Shown in pieces: positions 5,933 through 13,629 of a DNA stretch of 19,845 nt (its first letter is position 1; every line of letters begins with the position of its first letter). A program made the position numbers and the translations under genes. The notes under the pieces were generated by a model that was not told the DNA's origin, did not search any database, and saw only the letters and a list, made by a program, of their open reading frames with translations. Origin of the DNA: UBA4416 sp044340865 (GTDB taxonomy: Bacteria > Bacteroidota > Bacteroidia > B-17B0 > Aurantibacillaceae); the NCBI GenBank assembly GCA_044340865.1, contig JBIISW010000032.1, positions 1 to 19,845 on the forward strand, read 5' to 3'.

Positions 5933-8530
5933 TTAACTCTTTGATAATTTGTTAACTCGCCTTCTTTCTAAAATAGCGATGATTGTTCCAATAATCATGG
6001 CAAGCGAACCAATCCATAAAATATTTATATAAGGAAATTCATACGCTTCTAATACAACAAATTCTTTTGTGTTACTTACTTTTTCACTTAACTGTATTTC
6101 TATACTTCCTTCTTCTGGATTAATTTTCCAAAAAATAAATTTAAGTCCGAGTTCATTCAACTCAAAGGCATCTGGCATGACAGTATTGTTCTTCAATATA
6201 TAACGTGGATACGCTTTATATGTTTTACCATTAATATCAGTTGCTTTTAAAACGGCTGTTACAATTAATGTACTGTCGGTGTTTTCGTATTCTTGCTCAG
6301 TTAAATTTGTTGTAATGCTTTCAATAAGGATAATTGCATTTTCTGCAAAAATGGTATCATTAACGTGGCCGATAAAATTGGTTGGTTCTTTGTAGGCATC
6401 CTTTTTAGCATCTCTGTTGTCAGATAAATCAGCATATGTGATGTGAGTATAAATGTCTTTATCTATAAAATGTTTTGTGTCAGGATTTGATGCTTGACCC
6501 ATACGTGGGTTATCTTGTACCATTGGACTTAGTTCAAATGCCTTAATAAATTTACCATGTTCATCTTTTGTAAAGTAATCCATATTAAAAAAAACATCAA
6601 TGCCTTTTCTTTCTTTTCCTTTGTATGTTACAAAATAATTTCCCATTTGAAGTGTATCACCTTTTGTAAGTAATAAACTTTTTTGTGCATTAAAATTTTC
6701 ACCTAAACTCGCTACGTTTTTAGTTGAGGTGTTTTGTGAAATGGTTTGTTTCTTTGACGTTGAAATTAAAGCTCCAACTAAGATTAATGCAAAGCCAATG
6801 TGTGCAATCGAAGATCCTGCATGGCGAATACTTCCTTTAATAACTTTCATGAAGTAATGTAAGTTGCCGAAAACTGCAAATAATCCAGCTATTAGCATCA
6901 ATGAATACGAAATAAGTATCCATTTTTGAGTACTGTTAGCTGAGCTATAATCGTGTATAAAATATAAAGGGATGCTACTAATTATTCCAAAAATTAATGA
7001 AAGAATCATTGGAATCATTAACTGTTTAAAAAATATTTTTTTGTCGGTTTTCTTATATTTAAGATATTGAGTATAACCGATTAAAATTAATACTAAAATA
7101 GCAAATGGGGTTTGCCACATATTATAATCTGATACTTTTAATGGTGCTTTTTCTAAATTAAATAATTTATTTAAAACAGGGATTGATGTAAAATAAGTGA
7201 TAACTAATGCGGATAATAAGAATAGCAATGAACCTACAAACATCCAAAATTCTCTGCTATATAAATTTTCTTCTTCCTCTTCTTTAGGGAAATTTAAAAT
7301 ATAACTGTGTATGGTTAAAATAATACTTGCTACTACCCACGATAGTAATAAGACTGTTTTGTGACCAAACTGAATAGATATCAGCAGTAAAAGTAGTGAG
7401 CATATAATGTAAGACACTCTTATTAACTTGTCGTGTATGAGTAATACCACACATAAAAAAATAAACGTTAAAACATAGATAACTAATTGCCCTTGCATAC
7501 CTAAATCAGTAAAGGCATGAACAGAACTTGTTCCTAGAATACCACTGCGCGTTAAAAAAGTAGAATACAAAACCATTAAAAAAGAAAAGATGGAAAGCAA
7601 GTGCGTCATAAATAAGGAACCCCCTTTATTTTTATTGATTATCATAACGTGTCCAGCGGCAACAATAATTAACCACGGCACTAATGAAGAATTTTCAACT
7701 GGATCCCATGCCCAAAAACCACCAAAACTTAACGCTTCATAAGCCCAAGCGCCTCCCATTAAAATACCAGTACCTAAAATCATGATAGAAAAAAACGTCC
7801 ATGTGAGTGCAGGTTTTTGCCAAGTTGTAAAATCTTTTTTCCATAACCCAGCCACTGCAAATGCAAAAGGTGGAAGAGTAGAAGAGAAACCTAAAAATAA
7901 TGTTGGTGGATGAATCGTCATCCAATAGTTCATCAATAATGGGTTTAAACCTCTACCATCTAACTTTGCTAAATAATTTGGCATACTAATAAAAGGTAAG
8001 TTTGCAAAGTCTGGATTTTCTCTCAATAAAATAAATGGGTTAGTCCCTAATTTATAATCTCCTAAATAAATGCCTAAAAGCATGCTTGCTAAAAAAACTT
8101 GCACTAATGAAAAGATGGCCATGGTTGGTGCTTCCCATTGACTATCAATTGTTTTGCGTAAAATATTTCCAAGCACAACATTCCAAAATGTCCACAATAA
8201 AAAACTACCTTCCTGTCCTTCCCAAAAGCAAGACATGATATATTCCATTGGCATGCTATTATTACTATGCTGCCATACATACGAATATTCGTAGTAATGA
8301 TTAAACAGCATAAAAAATAAGGTGCTTGCAATTCCTAAAACAGATATCGTATGAAGAGAAAAACTAAGTCGTGCAAACTTTTTCCATTCCGAGTTTAATG
8401 AATTATCTTTTGCAAAAAAGAAATAAGCAATAGTGGATAGTATTGCTGTTATTAGTGAAAGTATTACAAATGCGTTGCCGATATGGCCAATCCATATGTG
8501 CTCTCCAATGTATGTGGTTGTATTATTCAA
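5933..8530 (-). CDS. ccmF: Cytochrome c heme lyase subunit CcmF (CcmF/CcsA family)
   Basis: An 865-residue polytopic inner-membrane protein of the heme-handling family, expected to take heme from holo-CcmE and ligate it to apocytochrome c. Landmarks: GLNPLLMNYWMTIHPPTLFLG with His207 (194-214), the tryptophan-rich WWD-type segment FGGFWAWDPVENSSLVPWL (269-287), His294, and the periplasmic heme ligand candidate His338 in SVHAF after FLTRSG. A second cluster is RHAGSSIAHIGFAL (569-582). Residues about 590-835 form a long soluble, beta-rich periplasmic domain before a final membrane helix (about 836-855) and a basic tail (ERRRVNKL). The protein is clearly longer than the roughly 650 residues of proteobacterial CcmF, but in line with other Bacteroidota. 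It lies 10 bp after ccmE. Confidence 0.95.
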   Translation of the reverse strand: MNNTTTYIGEHIWIGHIGNAFVILSLITAILSTIAYFFFAKDNSLNSEWKKFARLSFSLHTISVLGIASTLFFMLFNHYYEYSYVWQHSNNSMPMEYIMSCFWEGQEGSFLLWTFWNVVLGNILRKTIDSQWEAPTMAIFSLVQVFLASMLLGIYLGDYKLGTNPFILLRENPDFANLPFISMPNYLAKLDGRGLNPLLMNYWMTIHPPTLFLGFSSTLPPFAFAVAGLWKKDFTTWQKPALTWTFFSIMILGTGILMGGAWAYEALSFGGFWAWDPVENSSLVPWLIIVAAGHVMIINKNKGGSLFMTHLLSIFSFLMVLYSTFLTRSGILGTSSVHAFTDLGMQGQLVIYVLTFIFLCVVLLIHDKLIRVSYIICSLLLLLISIQFGHKTVLLLSWVVASIILTIHSYILNFPKEEEEENLYSREFWMFVGSLLFLLSALVITYFTSIPVLNKLFNLEKAPLKVSDYNMWQTPFAILVLILIGYTQYLKYKKTDKKIFFKQLMIPMILSLIFGIISSIPLYFIHDYSSANSTQKWILISYSLMLIAGLFAVFGNLHYFMKVIKGSIRHAGSSIAHIGFALILVGALISTSKKQTISQNTSTKNVASLGENFNAQKSLLLTKGDTLQMGNYFVTYKGKERKGIDVFFNMDYFTKDEHGKFIKAFELSPMVQDNPRMGQASNPDTKHFIDKDIYTHITYADLSDNRDAKKDAYKEPTNFIGHVNDTIFAENAIILIESITTNLTEQEYENTDSTLIVTAVLKATDINGKTYKAYPRYILKNNTVMPDAFELNELGLKFIFWKINPEEGSIEIQLSEKVSNTKEFVVLEAYEFPYINILWIGSLAMIIGTIIAILERRRVNKLSKS

Positions 8531-8540
8531 AGTATATGTT

Positions 8541-8927
8541 TTATTGAACTTGTGGAGTTCCTGCGTTATATTTACTAGGGCATTTCATTAAAATATCATT
8601 GGCGTGAAAGTTAGCGCCTTCCATTTTTCCAATGACAACTACTTGCTCTGATTTTTGAAAGTCTTGAGGTACACTTTTGTGAAGTACGACTGTTTTTTCT
8701 AAACCATTATTGTCTTTCATCACGAACGAACACTCATCTGCATTTATTTTTGGATCGTATTGTACTGGTATTTCTTTATTTAGTTTTCCAACAACGTGGT
8801 ACTCTGTATCAGGATTTGAAATGGCTTCTGCAAAATTAGCATATGATGCGTTACTTCCTAATGAGTAAACAATAACGCCTATCGCTACAGCTATTACTAT
8901 AATTCCAACTATATGAATTTTTTTCAT
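8541..8927 (-). CDS. ccmE: Cytochrome c maturation heme chaperone CcmE, Cys (CxxxY) variant
   Basis: A 128-residue protein with an N-terminal membrane anchor (about 5-23) and a periplasmic OB-fold domain, matching the CcmE heme chaperone that binds heme covalently and hands it to CcmF. Family landmarks are YHVVGKL (43-49), CSFVMKDNNG (66-75) and VVVIGKMEG (96-104). At the C-terminus, where proteobacterial CcmE has the HxxxY heme-attachment motif, this protein has CPSKY with Cys116 and Tyr120, so the covalent ligand is predicted to be a cysteine. This CxxxY form is known from archaea and some sulfate reducers as a variant of System I, and I recall it as common in Bacteroidota. One base separates it from the upstream ccmD-like gene. 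Confidence 0.92.
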   Translation of the reverse strand: MKKIHIVGIIVIAVAIGVIVYSLGSNASYANFAEAISNPDTEYHVVGKLNKEIPVQYDPKINADECSFVMKDNNGLEKTVVLHKSVPQDFQKSEQVVVIGKMEGANFHANDILMKCPSKYNAGTPQVQ

Positions 8928-8928
8928 G

Positions 8929-9141
8929 TTATTTTTTCTCTAATTTTTTTAATTTAATATCTAAATACACTAAGTATGATATGATGCAAAGAAATATGAT
9001 TGATAATACAGCGATTACAACATATATTTTACCATCGCTTCTAAAAGTGTCTGCCATGGCAGGTTCCGCATTCATTGTTTGAGCAGTGCTACTCAAAAAA
9101 GTTAGCATGGAACAAAAAAATAAAATCAATTTAGTCTTCAT
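8929..9141 (-). CDS. ccmD: CcmD-like small membrane protein
   Basis: A 70-residue protein with an N-terminal signal-like segment (LILFFCSMLTFLSSTAQ), a short polar stretch, one membrane helix (about 42-61) and a highly basic tail (YLDIKLKKLEKK). Helix plus Lys-rich tail is the build of CcmD, which stabilises the CcmABC heme-release complex. The added signal peptide, implying an N-out topology, is typical of the Bacteroidota CcmD family. It overlaps the 3' end of ccmC by 11 bp and is followed one base later by ccmE, so the position supports the call more than sequence identity does. Confidence 0.8.
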   Translation of the reverse strand: MKTKLILFFCSMLTFLSSTAQTMNAEPAMADTFRSDGKIYVVIAVLSIIFLCIISYLVYLDIKLKKLEKK

Positions 9142-9808
9142 TTTGTTTTTGTTTTAAAAGTGTCATTCTATGTTTAATGTCTAATATCCAGAGACTTATC
9201 AATATCCATCCGATAACGGCTGGGTAAAAAACGGTTCTTAAATTACTATCCATATCATATTGAGCAAACTTAGCATTACCTCCATTACCAGGGTGTAAGG
9301 AATCTGTAATACGAGGTAAGATCATGATAAATACATTCATCATCACAAAGGCAAAAATATTATAAACGGCTGCAATACGTGCACGTTTTAATTCATCAGC
9401 AATGGAACTTCTTAAAATAAAATACGCTAAATAAATTAATACAGCAATGGCAACACCATTTAGTTTGGGGTCTTCAAAAGTCCACCAAGTTCCCCATGTA
9501 AATTTTGCCCACATGCAACCAGTTAGTAAGCCTGGAATACTAAAAAACAATCCAACCTGTGCCGCTTGTTCACTTAGGGTGTCTGATTTTAAATCATTTT
9601 TTGAGAGTTGTTTAATAGCAAACCATACAGAAACTCCCATTTGAAATAACATAGCAAACCAAATAGGAACATGGTAATAAACATTTCTAATGGTTTCATT
9701 TAAAATATCTAAACGTGGAACCGAATTTTGTAAACCCCATACAATTGTATAAAGAATAAGCAAGGCACCAAGTATTTTCCACCATTTTATCATAGTTAAT
9801 CTTTCCAA
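9131..9808 (-). CDS. ccmC: Heme-handling protein CcmC (CcsA family)
   Basis: A 225-residue protein with six predicted membrane helices, of the CcmC/CcsA heme-handling family that presents heme to CcmE on the periplasmic side. The two periplasmic heme-ligand candidates are His46 (YYHVPIW) and His172 (SLHPGNGG). Between them lies WGTWWTFEDPKLN (105-117), the WWD-type segment, which departs from the usual WGTWWxWDxRLT by having Phe-Glu-Asp-Pro after the tryptophans. Met6 (MIKWWKILGALLI) is a good alternative start, since the first five residues overlap the end of ccmB. The gene overlaps ccmB by 13 bp and the ccmD-like gene by 11 bp, so the three are likely translationally coupled. Confidence 0.93.
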   Translation of the reverse strand: MERLTMIKWWKILGALLILYTIVWGLQNSVPRLDILNETIRNVYYHVPIWFAMLFQMGVSVWFAIKQLSKNDLKSDTLSEQAAQVGLFFSIPGLLTGCMWAKFTWGTWWTFEDPKLNGVAIAVLIYLAYFILRSSIADELKRARIAAVYNIFAFVMMNVFIMILPRITDSLHPGNGGNAKFAQYDMDSNLRTVFYPAVIGWILISLWILDIKHRMTLLKQKQNED

Positions 9809-10455
9809 AGGTAATTAAATAAAATTGTTGCTAAAGTTATTACAGTTAAGTTTAGCATTAATAAAACAAATAAATATTTGAAGCTGACGCTCCAAGCGAT
9901 ACCGTCTATAGCAAACTTACTCAACTTTACTGAAACCAAAATAAGAGGCATTAACACAGGAAAACTTAAAATAGCCATTAAACTAATGTTGTTTGATGCT
10001 TTTGATGCGATTGCACTCATTAAACTTAATACTCCTGAGAATGCTGTTGAACTAAATAATAAGCACAACAAGTACATTCCTAAATCTTGTACCATATTGC
10101 CTACAAACCATGAGTAGAAAAAGAATGTTATAAAACTTAGAACCGCCATTAAAAGCATGTTATAGATTATTTTACTAAGTATAAAATGACGAGGGTGGTA
10201 ATACAAATAATTAAATAAGGCCTTCCCTTTAGTTTCTTGTAAAAAACTTTTACTAGATACATTGATGGTGATGAATAAAAATATAACCCAAAATAAAGCG
10301 TTCCAAACTGTTGGATTAATTATTTTTTTGAAACATAAAGCAGAAACGAAGACAGTAGAAATGATGTAAACTAAAATTCCGGCAAGGGTTGATTTTTGCC
10401 TAAATTCAATTAGGAATTCTTTTTTGATTAAATGTGATAATCCGCTATTAAACAT
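9796..10455 (-). CDS. ccmB: Heme exporter membrane subunit CcmB
   Basis: A 219-residue inner-membrane protein with six predicted helices, the size and pattern of CcmB, the permease partner of the CcmA ATPase in the complex that frees holo-CcmE from CcmC. Landmarks are the N-terminal LIKKEFLIEFRQKSTLAGILVY (about 9-30), FLFITINVSSKSFLQE (about 60-75), and FPVLMPLILVSVK (about 165-177). It heads the nine-gene minus-strand block. Unlike many ccm operons there is no ccmA next to it; the neighbour on the upstream side is a T9SS cargo gene across 90 bp. No convincing promoter was found in that 90-bp gap, so transcription might begin there or read through from the upstream gene. Confidence 0.93.
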   Translation of the reverse strand: MFNSGLSHLIKKEFLIEFRQKSTLAGILVYIISTVFVSALCFKKIINPTVWNALFWVIFLFITINVSSKSFLQETKGKALFNYLYYHPRHFILSKIIYNMLLMAVLSFITFFFYSWFVGNMVQDLGMYLLCLLFSSTAFSGVLSLMSAIASKASNNISLMAILSFPVLMPLILVSVKLSKFAIDGIAWSVSFKYLFVLLMLNLTVITLATILFNYLWKD

Positions 10456-10545
10456 GGCGGTACGAATTTACATTCTATTATTCATAAACACAATATTATG
10501 ATAACATGGGGACCATAATAGTGTGTTTAATGACCCTAATGAGAT

Positions 10546-12978
10546 TTACCTAAATATTTGAAAAAATCCTTTGTAAATATTAGGAGTTGCTTCTGGTATT
10601 GATAAAACGTAAAAATATGTGCCGTCGGAAAAATCGCCTCCATTCCAATCATTTTTATAGTTTTCTTTCTCATAAATCACTTTTCCCCATCGATTTAAAA
10701 TTGTAAGTGTATTTGATTTAAAAAATTCTAAATTTTTAAATTTCAACGTTTCATTTACATTATCTCCATTTGGCGTAAACACATTAGCTCCTGAAATTAA
10801 AGCATCAACGATATACGAGATAGATGCTGTGTCGGTACAGCCGCTGGATGCAGTTACTAAAATTGTGATTGTGTAATTGCCTGCAGTTGCAAATGCATGG
10901 TTTACGGCATTACCACTAGCTGTGCCACCATCACCAAACGACCAGTAGCTTGTTATTATGCTGCCTGAGGGTATTGTTGATGTATTTAAAAAACTGATGG
11001 TTTGACCGGGAACAACTGGCGAAGGAGGTGAACTAGAAAAGCTTGCATTTGGCACAACATCGTTAATGACAGCCGTTGTTTTTGTTGCAACACAACCTTT
11101 TCCATCCGTGTATTTGATTGTGATTGGTCCTGCATTGCATACCCAGAGTGTATCTGCAGTTGTTCCAATACTGGTTGACCAAGTATAAAAACCGCCCGTG
11201 GTAAATGAAGACGTTCCAATTGCTTTTATTTTAACACATTCGTTCGGACAAATTTTAAGATCAGGCGCTATTAAATTTAAAGAAGGATTTGAAACAGCAA
11301 CCGTAAATGTAGTAGAACCCTTACAGCCGTTGGCATCTGTAACACTAATTGTTCTCACGCCTGGAACACATATGATGGTTGGTGTATTTAGTGTTGTTGG
11401 AGTCCATGTATAGGAGACGTAAGCAGCCATTCCAGTAAGAGGAGGATTTACAGAAACGGTTGTTGAAGTTGCAGGTAAGCAAATAATATTATTATTAACT
11501 ACAGGAATTGGATTTGGAAATACAAATACTGAATCTTTAGTTGATTTATAACAACCCAATTTTTGAACGGTTACATAGTAAACTCCTGTTGCATTTGCTA
11601 CAACTGAACAGCCACTAGCGCCATTGCTCCAATACACGTTATCATAAGCAGAGCAGTTTGTAACGGTAAGCGTGCTGCCAGGTGTAGCACAAATTGTTCC
11701 AGCTGGTGAAATGGATAAAGTAGGTTGAGGAACTGTAATGTTTAGAATTTTTATAAAATAAGTTGCTGTGGATGAAAGGGCTGGCGTGCCGTTATCTGTA
11801 CCTGTAATTAATACCTGATGAACGCCAGTAATACTTGGAGCTCCAATAACCATCCATGCGAATGTCGTTAAACCTGCGGAGGATGCTGTCACGCCCAATG
11901 GCACAAAATTGGGACCTAATGTTGGAGCACTTGGAACAATGGAAACACTTTGACCTAATTCTGGAGCTAAGAAAGTGGTTGTATAAACTAATGTGTCGCC
12001 GTGAGCACATAATCTAATCGTATCACCACAAGCTGATCCACCGCCATTAGGGTCTTGGATAATTGGAGGTAAATTATTTCCAGTTCCACAGGTGTTGAAA
12101 AAGTAAGATTTGTTGTCTAAAAAAGAAACGCCATCATTTAATCCATAAGGACCATCATAAGAAGTGCCCGCCTGATTAAATCGACCAATTTGTATAAAGT
12201 TCGTGCGATCTCCTTTATTAACACCTGCAGTTGCAGGAACCCCTCCAAGGCCACCTACACCACCAGACGCACCACCTGTCGTCCATTGCATATCACCATA
12301 ACAAAATGCCACGTTATTTCCATTTGGTAAAATAGGATTTGAGCCATTTGTAATAATTAGTTGAAAGTCGTTAAGTTTATCGGCCTTATCATTAAAATAG
12401 CCTACTTTATCCCATTTTACAATTAATGAAGTGGGTGTTTGTTTAAAATAGACTAAGCCACTAAAAGTATTTTGTGTATCCACATCACCCCAAAATGGCG
12501 CAATCATAATAGTGTCTGGACTGCTCGCATTACCTGCAGGAAATCCTCCAGCACTATATCCTAAAAGATCGTTCACAAATGTGATATTACCATTATTATT
12601 AATGTAACAACTTGTGTAGGTTGTACCATAAAAACAAAAATTAAATCCTAATGGAATATTAGCAGAACTACCATCATCATTTCTATAAGGGGATGAATAG
12701 CCAACCATTGGAACTAATGAAAAAGTTGGGTCTACAGGCATCATACACTGGCAGGTAGTAACTGTTGATGTTTTATTATTGGATGGCAAGATACTCTTAG
12801 CACTCATTTTTGGTTTAGTTATGCTCTGTGTAGATTCCAAAAATTTATAGCGTGTATTTGGCGTCAACTTTCCTGCTTGTTTCATAGCATCATAAGCTTC
12901 AGGAGTTGTAAAAATAGTTTGAGCTTTAATTAAAAATGATAAAAGGATGAAACCGATTGTAAAAAAATTATTAATCAT
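10546..12978 (-). CDS. T9SS cargo protein with nidogen-like, PKD and type B sorting domains
   Basis: An 810-residue secreted protein. Signal peptide at 1-19 (MINNFFTIGFILLSFLIKA); a low-complexity linker; a nidogen-like (NIDO) domain at about 90-296, recognisable from YINNNGNITF, MIAPFWGDVD, SLIVKWDKVGYF, FQLIITNG and GRTNF-like DRTNFIQIGRF; several beta-sandwich segments rich in Cys pairs and Thr/Ser/Val (about 300-640); a PKD domain at about 642-727 (SYWSFGDGG, GNYTITILVT); and a gliding-motility-associated C-terminal domain at about 728-810 (NVFTPNGDNVNETL, ILNRWGKVIYE, DWNGG, DGTYFYVL). The last is the type B signal that sends proteins through T9SS to the cell surface or medium. Probably an adhesin or surface-layer component; ligand unknown. 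A 90-bp gap separates it from ccmB. Confidence 0.93.
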   Translation of the reverse strand: MINNFFTIGFILLSFLIKAQTIFTTPEAYDAMKQAGKLTPNTRYKFLESTQSITKPKMSAKSILPSNNKTSTVTTCQCMMPVDPTFSLVPMVGYSSPYRNDDGSSANIPLGFNFCFYGTTYTSCYINNNGNITFVNDLLGYSAGGFPAGNASSPDTIMIAPFWGDVDTQNTFSGLVYFKQTPTSLIVKWDKVGYFNDKADKLNDFQLIITNGSNPILPNGNNVAFCYGDMQWTTGGASGGVGGLGGVPATAGVNKGDRTNFIQIGRFNQAGTSYDGPYGLNDGVSFLDNKSYFFNTCGTGNNLPPIIQDPNGGGSACGDTIRLCAHGDTLVYTTTFLAPELGQSVSIVPSAPTLGPNFVPLGVTASSAGLTTFAWMVIGAPSITGVHQVLITGTDNGTPALSSTATYFIKILNITVPQPTLSISPAGTICATPGSTLTVTNCSAYDNVYWSNGASGCSVVANATGVYYVTVQKLGCYKSTKDSVFVFPNPIPVVNNNIICLPATSTTVSVNPPLTGMAAYVSYTWTPTTLNTPTIICVPGVRTISVTDANGCKGSTTFTVAVSNPSLNLIAPDLKICPNECVKIKAIGTSSFTTGGFYTWSTSIGTTADTLWVCNAGPITIKYTDGKGCVATKTTAVINDVVPNASFSSSPPSPVVPGQTISFLNTSTIPSGSIITSYWSFGDGGTASGNAVNHAFATAGNYTITILVTASSGCTDTASISYIVDALISGANVFTPNGDNVNETLKFKNLEFFKSNTLTILNRWGKVIYEKENYKNDWNGGDFSDGTYFYVLSIPEATPNIYKGFFQIFR

Positions 12979-13004
12979 ATTATGGAAACTTTAAATATTG
13001 GTTG

Positions 13005-13012
13005 CAAACTTA
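13005..13012 (-). promoter_or_regulatory. Bacteroidota-type -7 promoter element for the 810-residue T9SS cargo gene
   Basis: On the minus strand this reads TAAGTTTG, an exact match to TAnnTTTG, 26 bp ahead of the ATG at 12978. A -33 box at the standard spacing is weak. The 84-bp gap is shared with the divergent glutathione peroxidase gene, for which I could not assign a promoter. Confidence 0.45.
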
Positions 13013-13062
13013 ACATATTTTACTCAAAATAAACTACATTAGCACATAATTTATTTGTTAAA

Positions 13063-13629
13063 ATGAGCAAACTATTTCTATTACTTATCGCAATTGCTGT
13101 ATTAGCGATTATTTATTCCTTTTATTTAAAAGCTGGAAAACCTACTTCTTCCATTCATCAGTTTAAATCTAAATCTATAGATGGAGAATTAATTGACTTT
13201 GCATTATTTAAAGGTAAAAAGATATTGATTGTGAACACTGCTAGTAAATGTGGATTTACGCCACAGTTTAAAGCTTTGGAGGAATTATTTATAACATATA
13301 AAGATAAAGATTTTGTGGTTGTTGGATTTCCGTGCAATCAATTTGGAAGTCAAGATCCTGGAACAAGTGGTGAGATTAAAGAGTTTTGTACCAGAAATTA
13401 TGGTGTTACATTTTTGATGATGGAAAAAGTAAATGTTAAGGGTGACAGTATTTCTGAAATTTACAAATGGTTAACTGATAAAAAAGAGAATGGCGTCATG
13501 AATAGTTCTGTGAAATGGAATTTTCAAAAATACATGATTGATGAAAATGGATTTTTAGTTGACTATGTGTTTTCTTTTAAGAGTCCAACCTGTAGTAAAA
13601 TTATTTCTTGGCTTGAAAAGAAAGATTAG
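13063..13629 (+). CDS. Membrane-anchored thioredoxin-type glutathione peroxidase
   Basis: A 188-residue peroxidase of the GPx family with an extra N-terminal hydrophobic segment (about 3-22, KLFLLLIAIAVLAIIYSFYL) that should tether it to the inner membrane facing the periplasm, or act as an uncleaved signal. The peroxidatic residue is Cys63 in NTASKCGFTPQF; the rest of the catalytic tetrad is present as Gln/Asn around FPCNQFG (89-95) and Trp152-Asn153 in VKWNFQKYMID. Cys109 in IKEFCTRNYG is placed like the resolving cysteine of two-Cys, thioredoxin-dependent GPx enzymes, so it probably reduces lipid or organic hydroperoxides using thioredoxin rather than glutathione. The stop codon overlaps the stop of the convergent barrel gene by 4 bp. 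Confidence 0.92.
   Translation: MSKLFLLLIAIAVLAIIYSFYLKAGKPTSSIHQFKSKSIDGELIDFALFKGKKILIVNTASKCGFTPQFKALEELFITYKDKDFVVVGFPCNQFGSQDPGTSGEIKEFCTRNYGVTFLMMEKVNVKGDSISEIYKWLTDKKENGVMNSSVKWNFQKYMIDENGFLVDYVFSFKSPTCSKIISWLEKKD

Noticed and set aside
10500..10545. Possible terminator between the T9SS cargo gene and ccmB (GGGGACCAT and ATGACCC)
   Set aside because: The arms do not pair well and no T-run follows, so it does not qualify as an intrinsic terminator.
11198..11413. Open frame on the plus strand within the T9SS cargo gene
   Set aside because: It lies wholly inside a well-supported gene on the other strand, has no recognisable domain and no start context.
12979..13062. Promoter for the glutathione peroxidase gene (TACATTAG at 13035-13042)
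   Set aside because: The nearest TTG box is 30 bp upstream, too far from the usual 19-21 bp, and the -7 match is imperfect.
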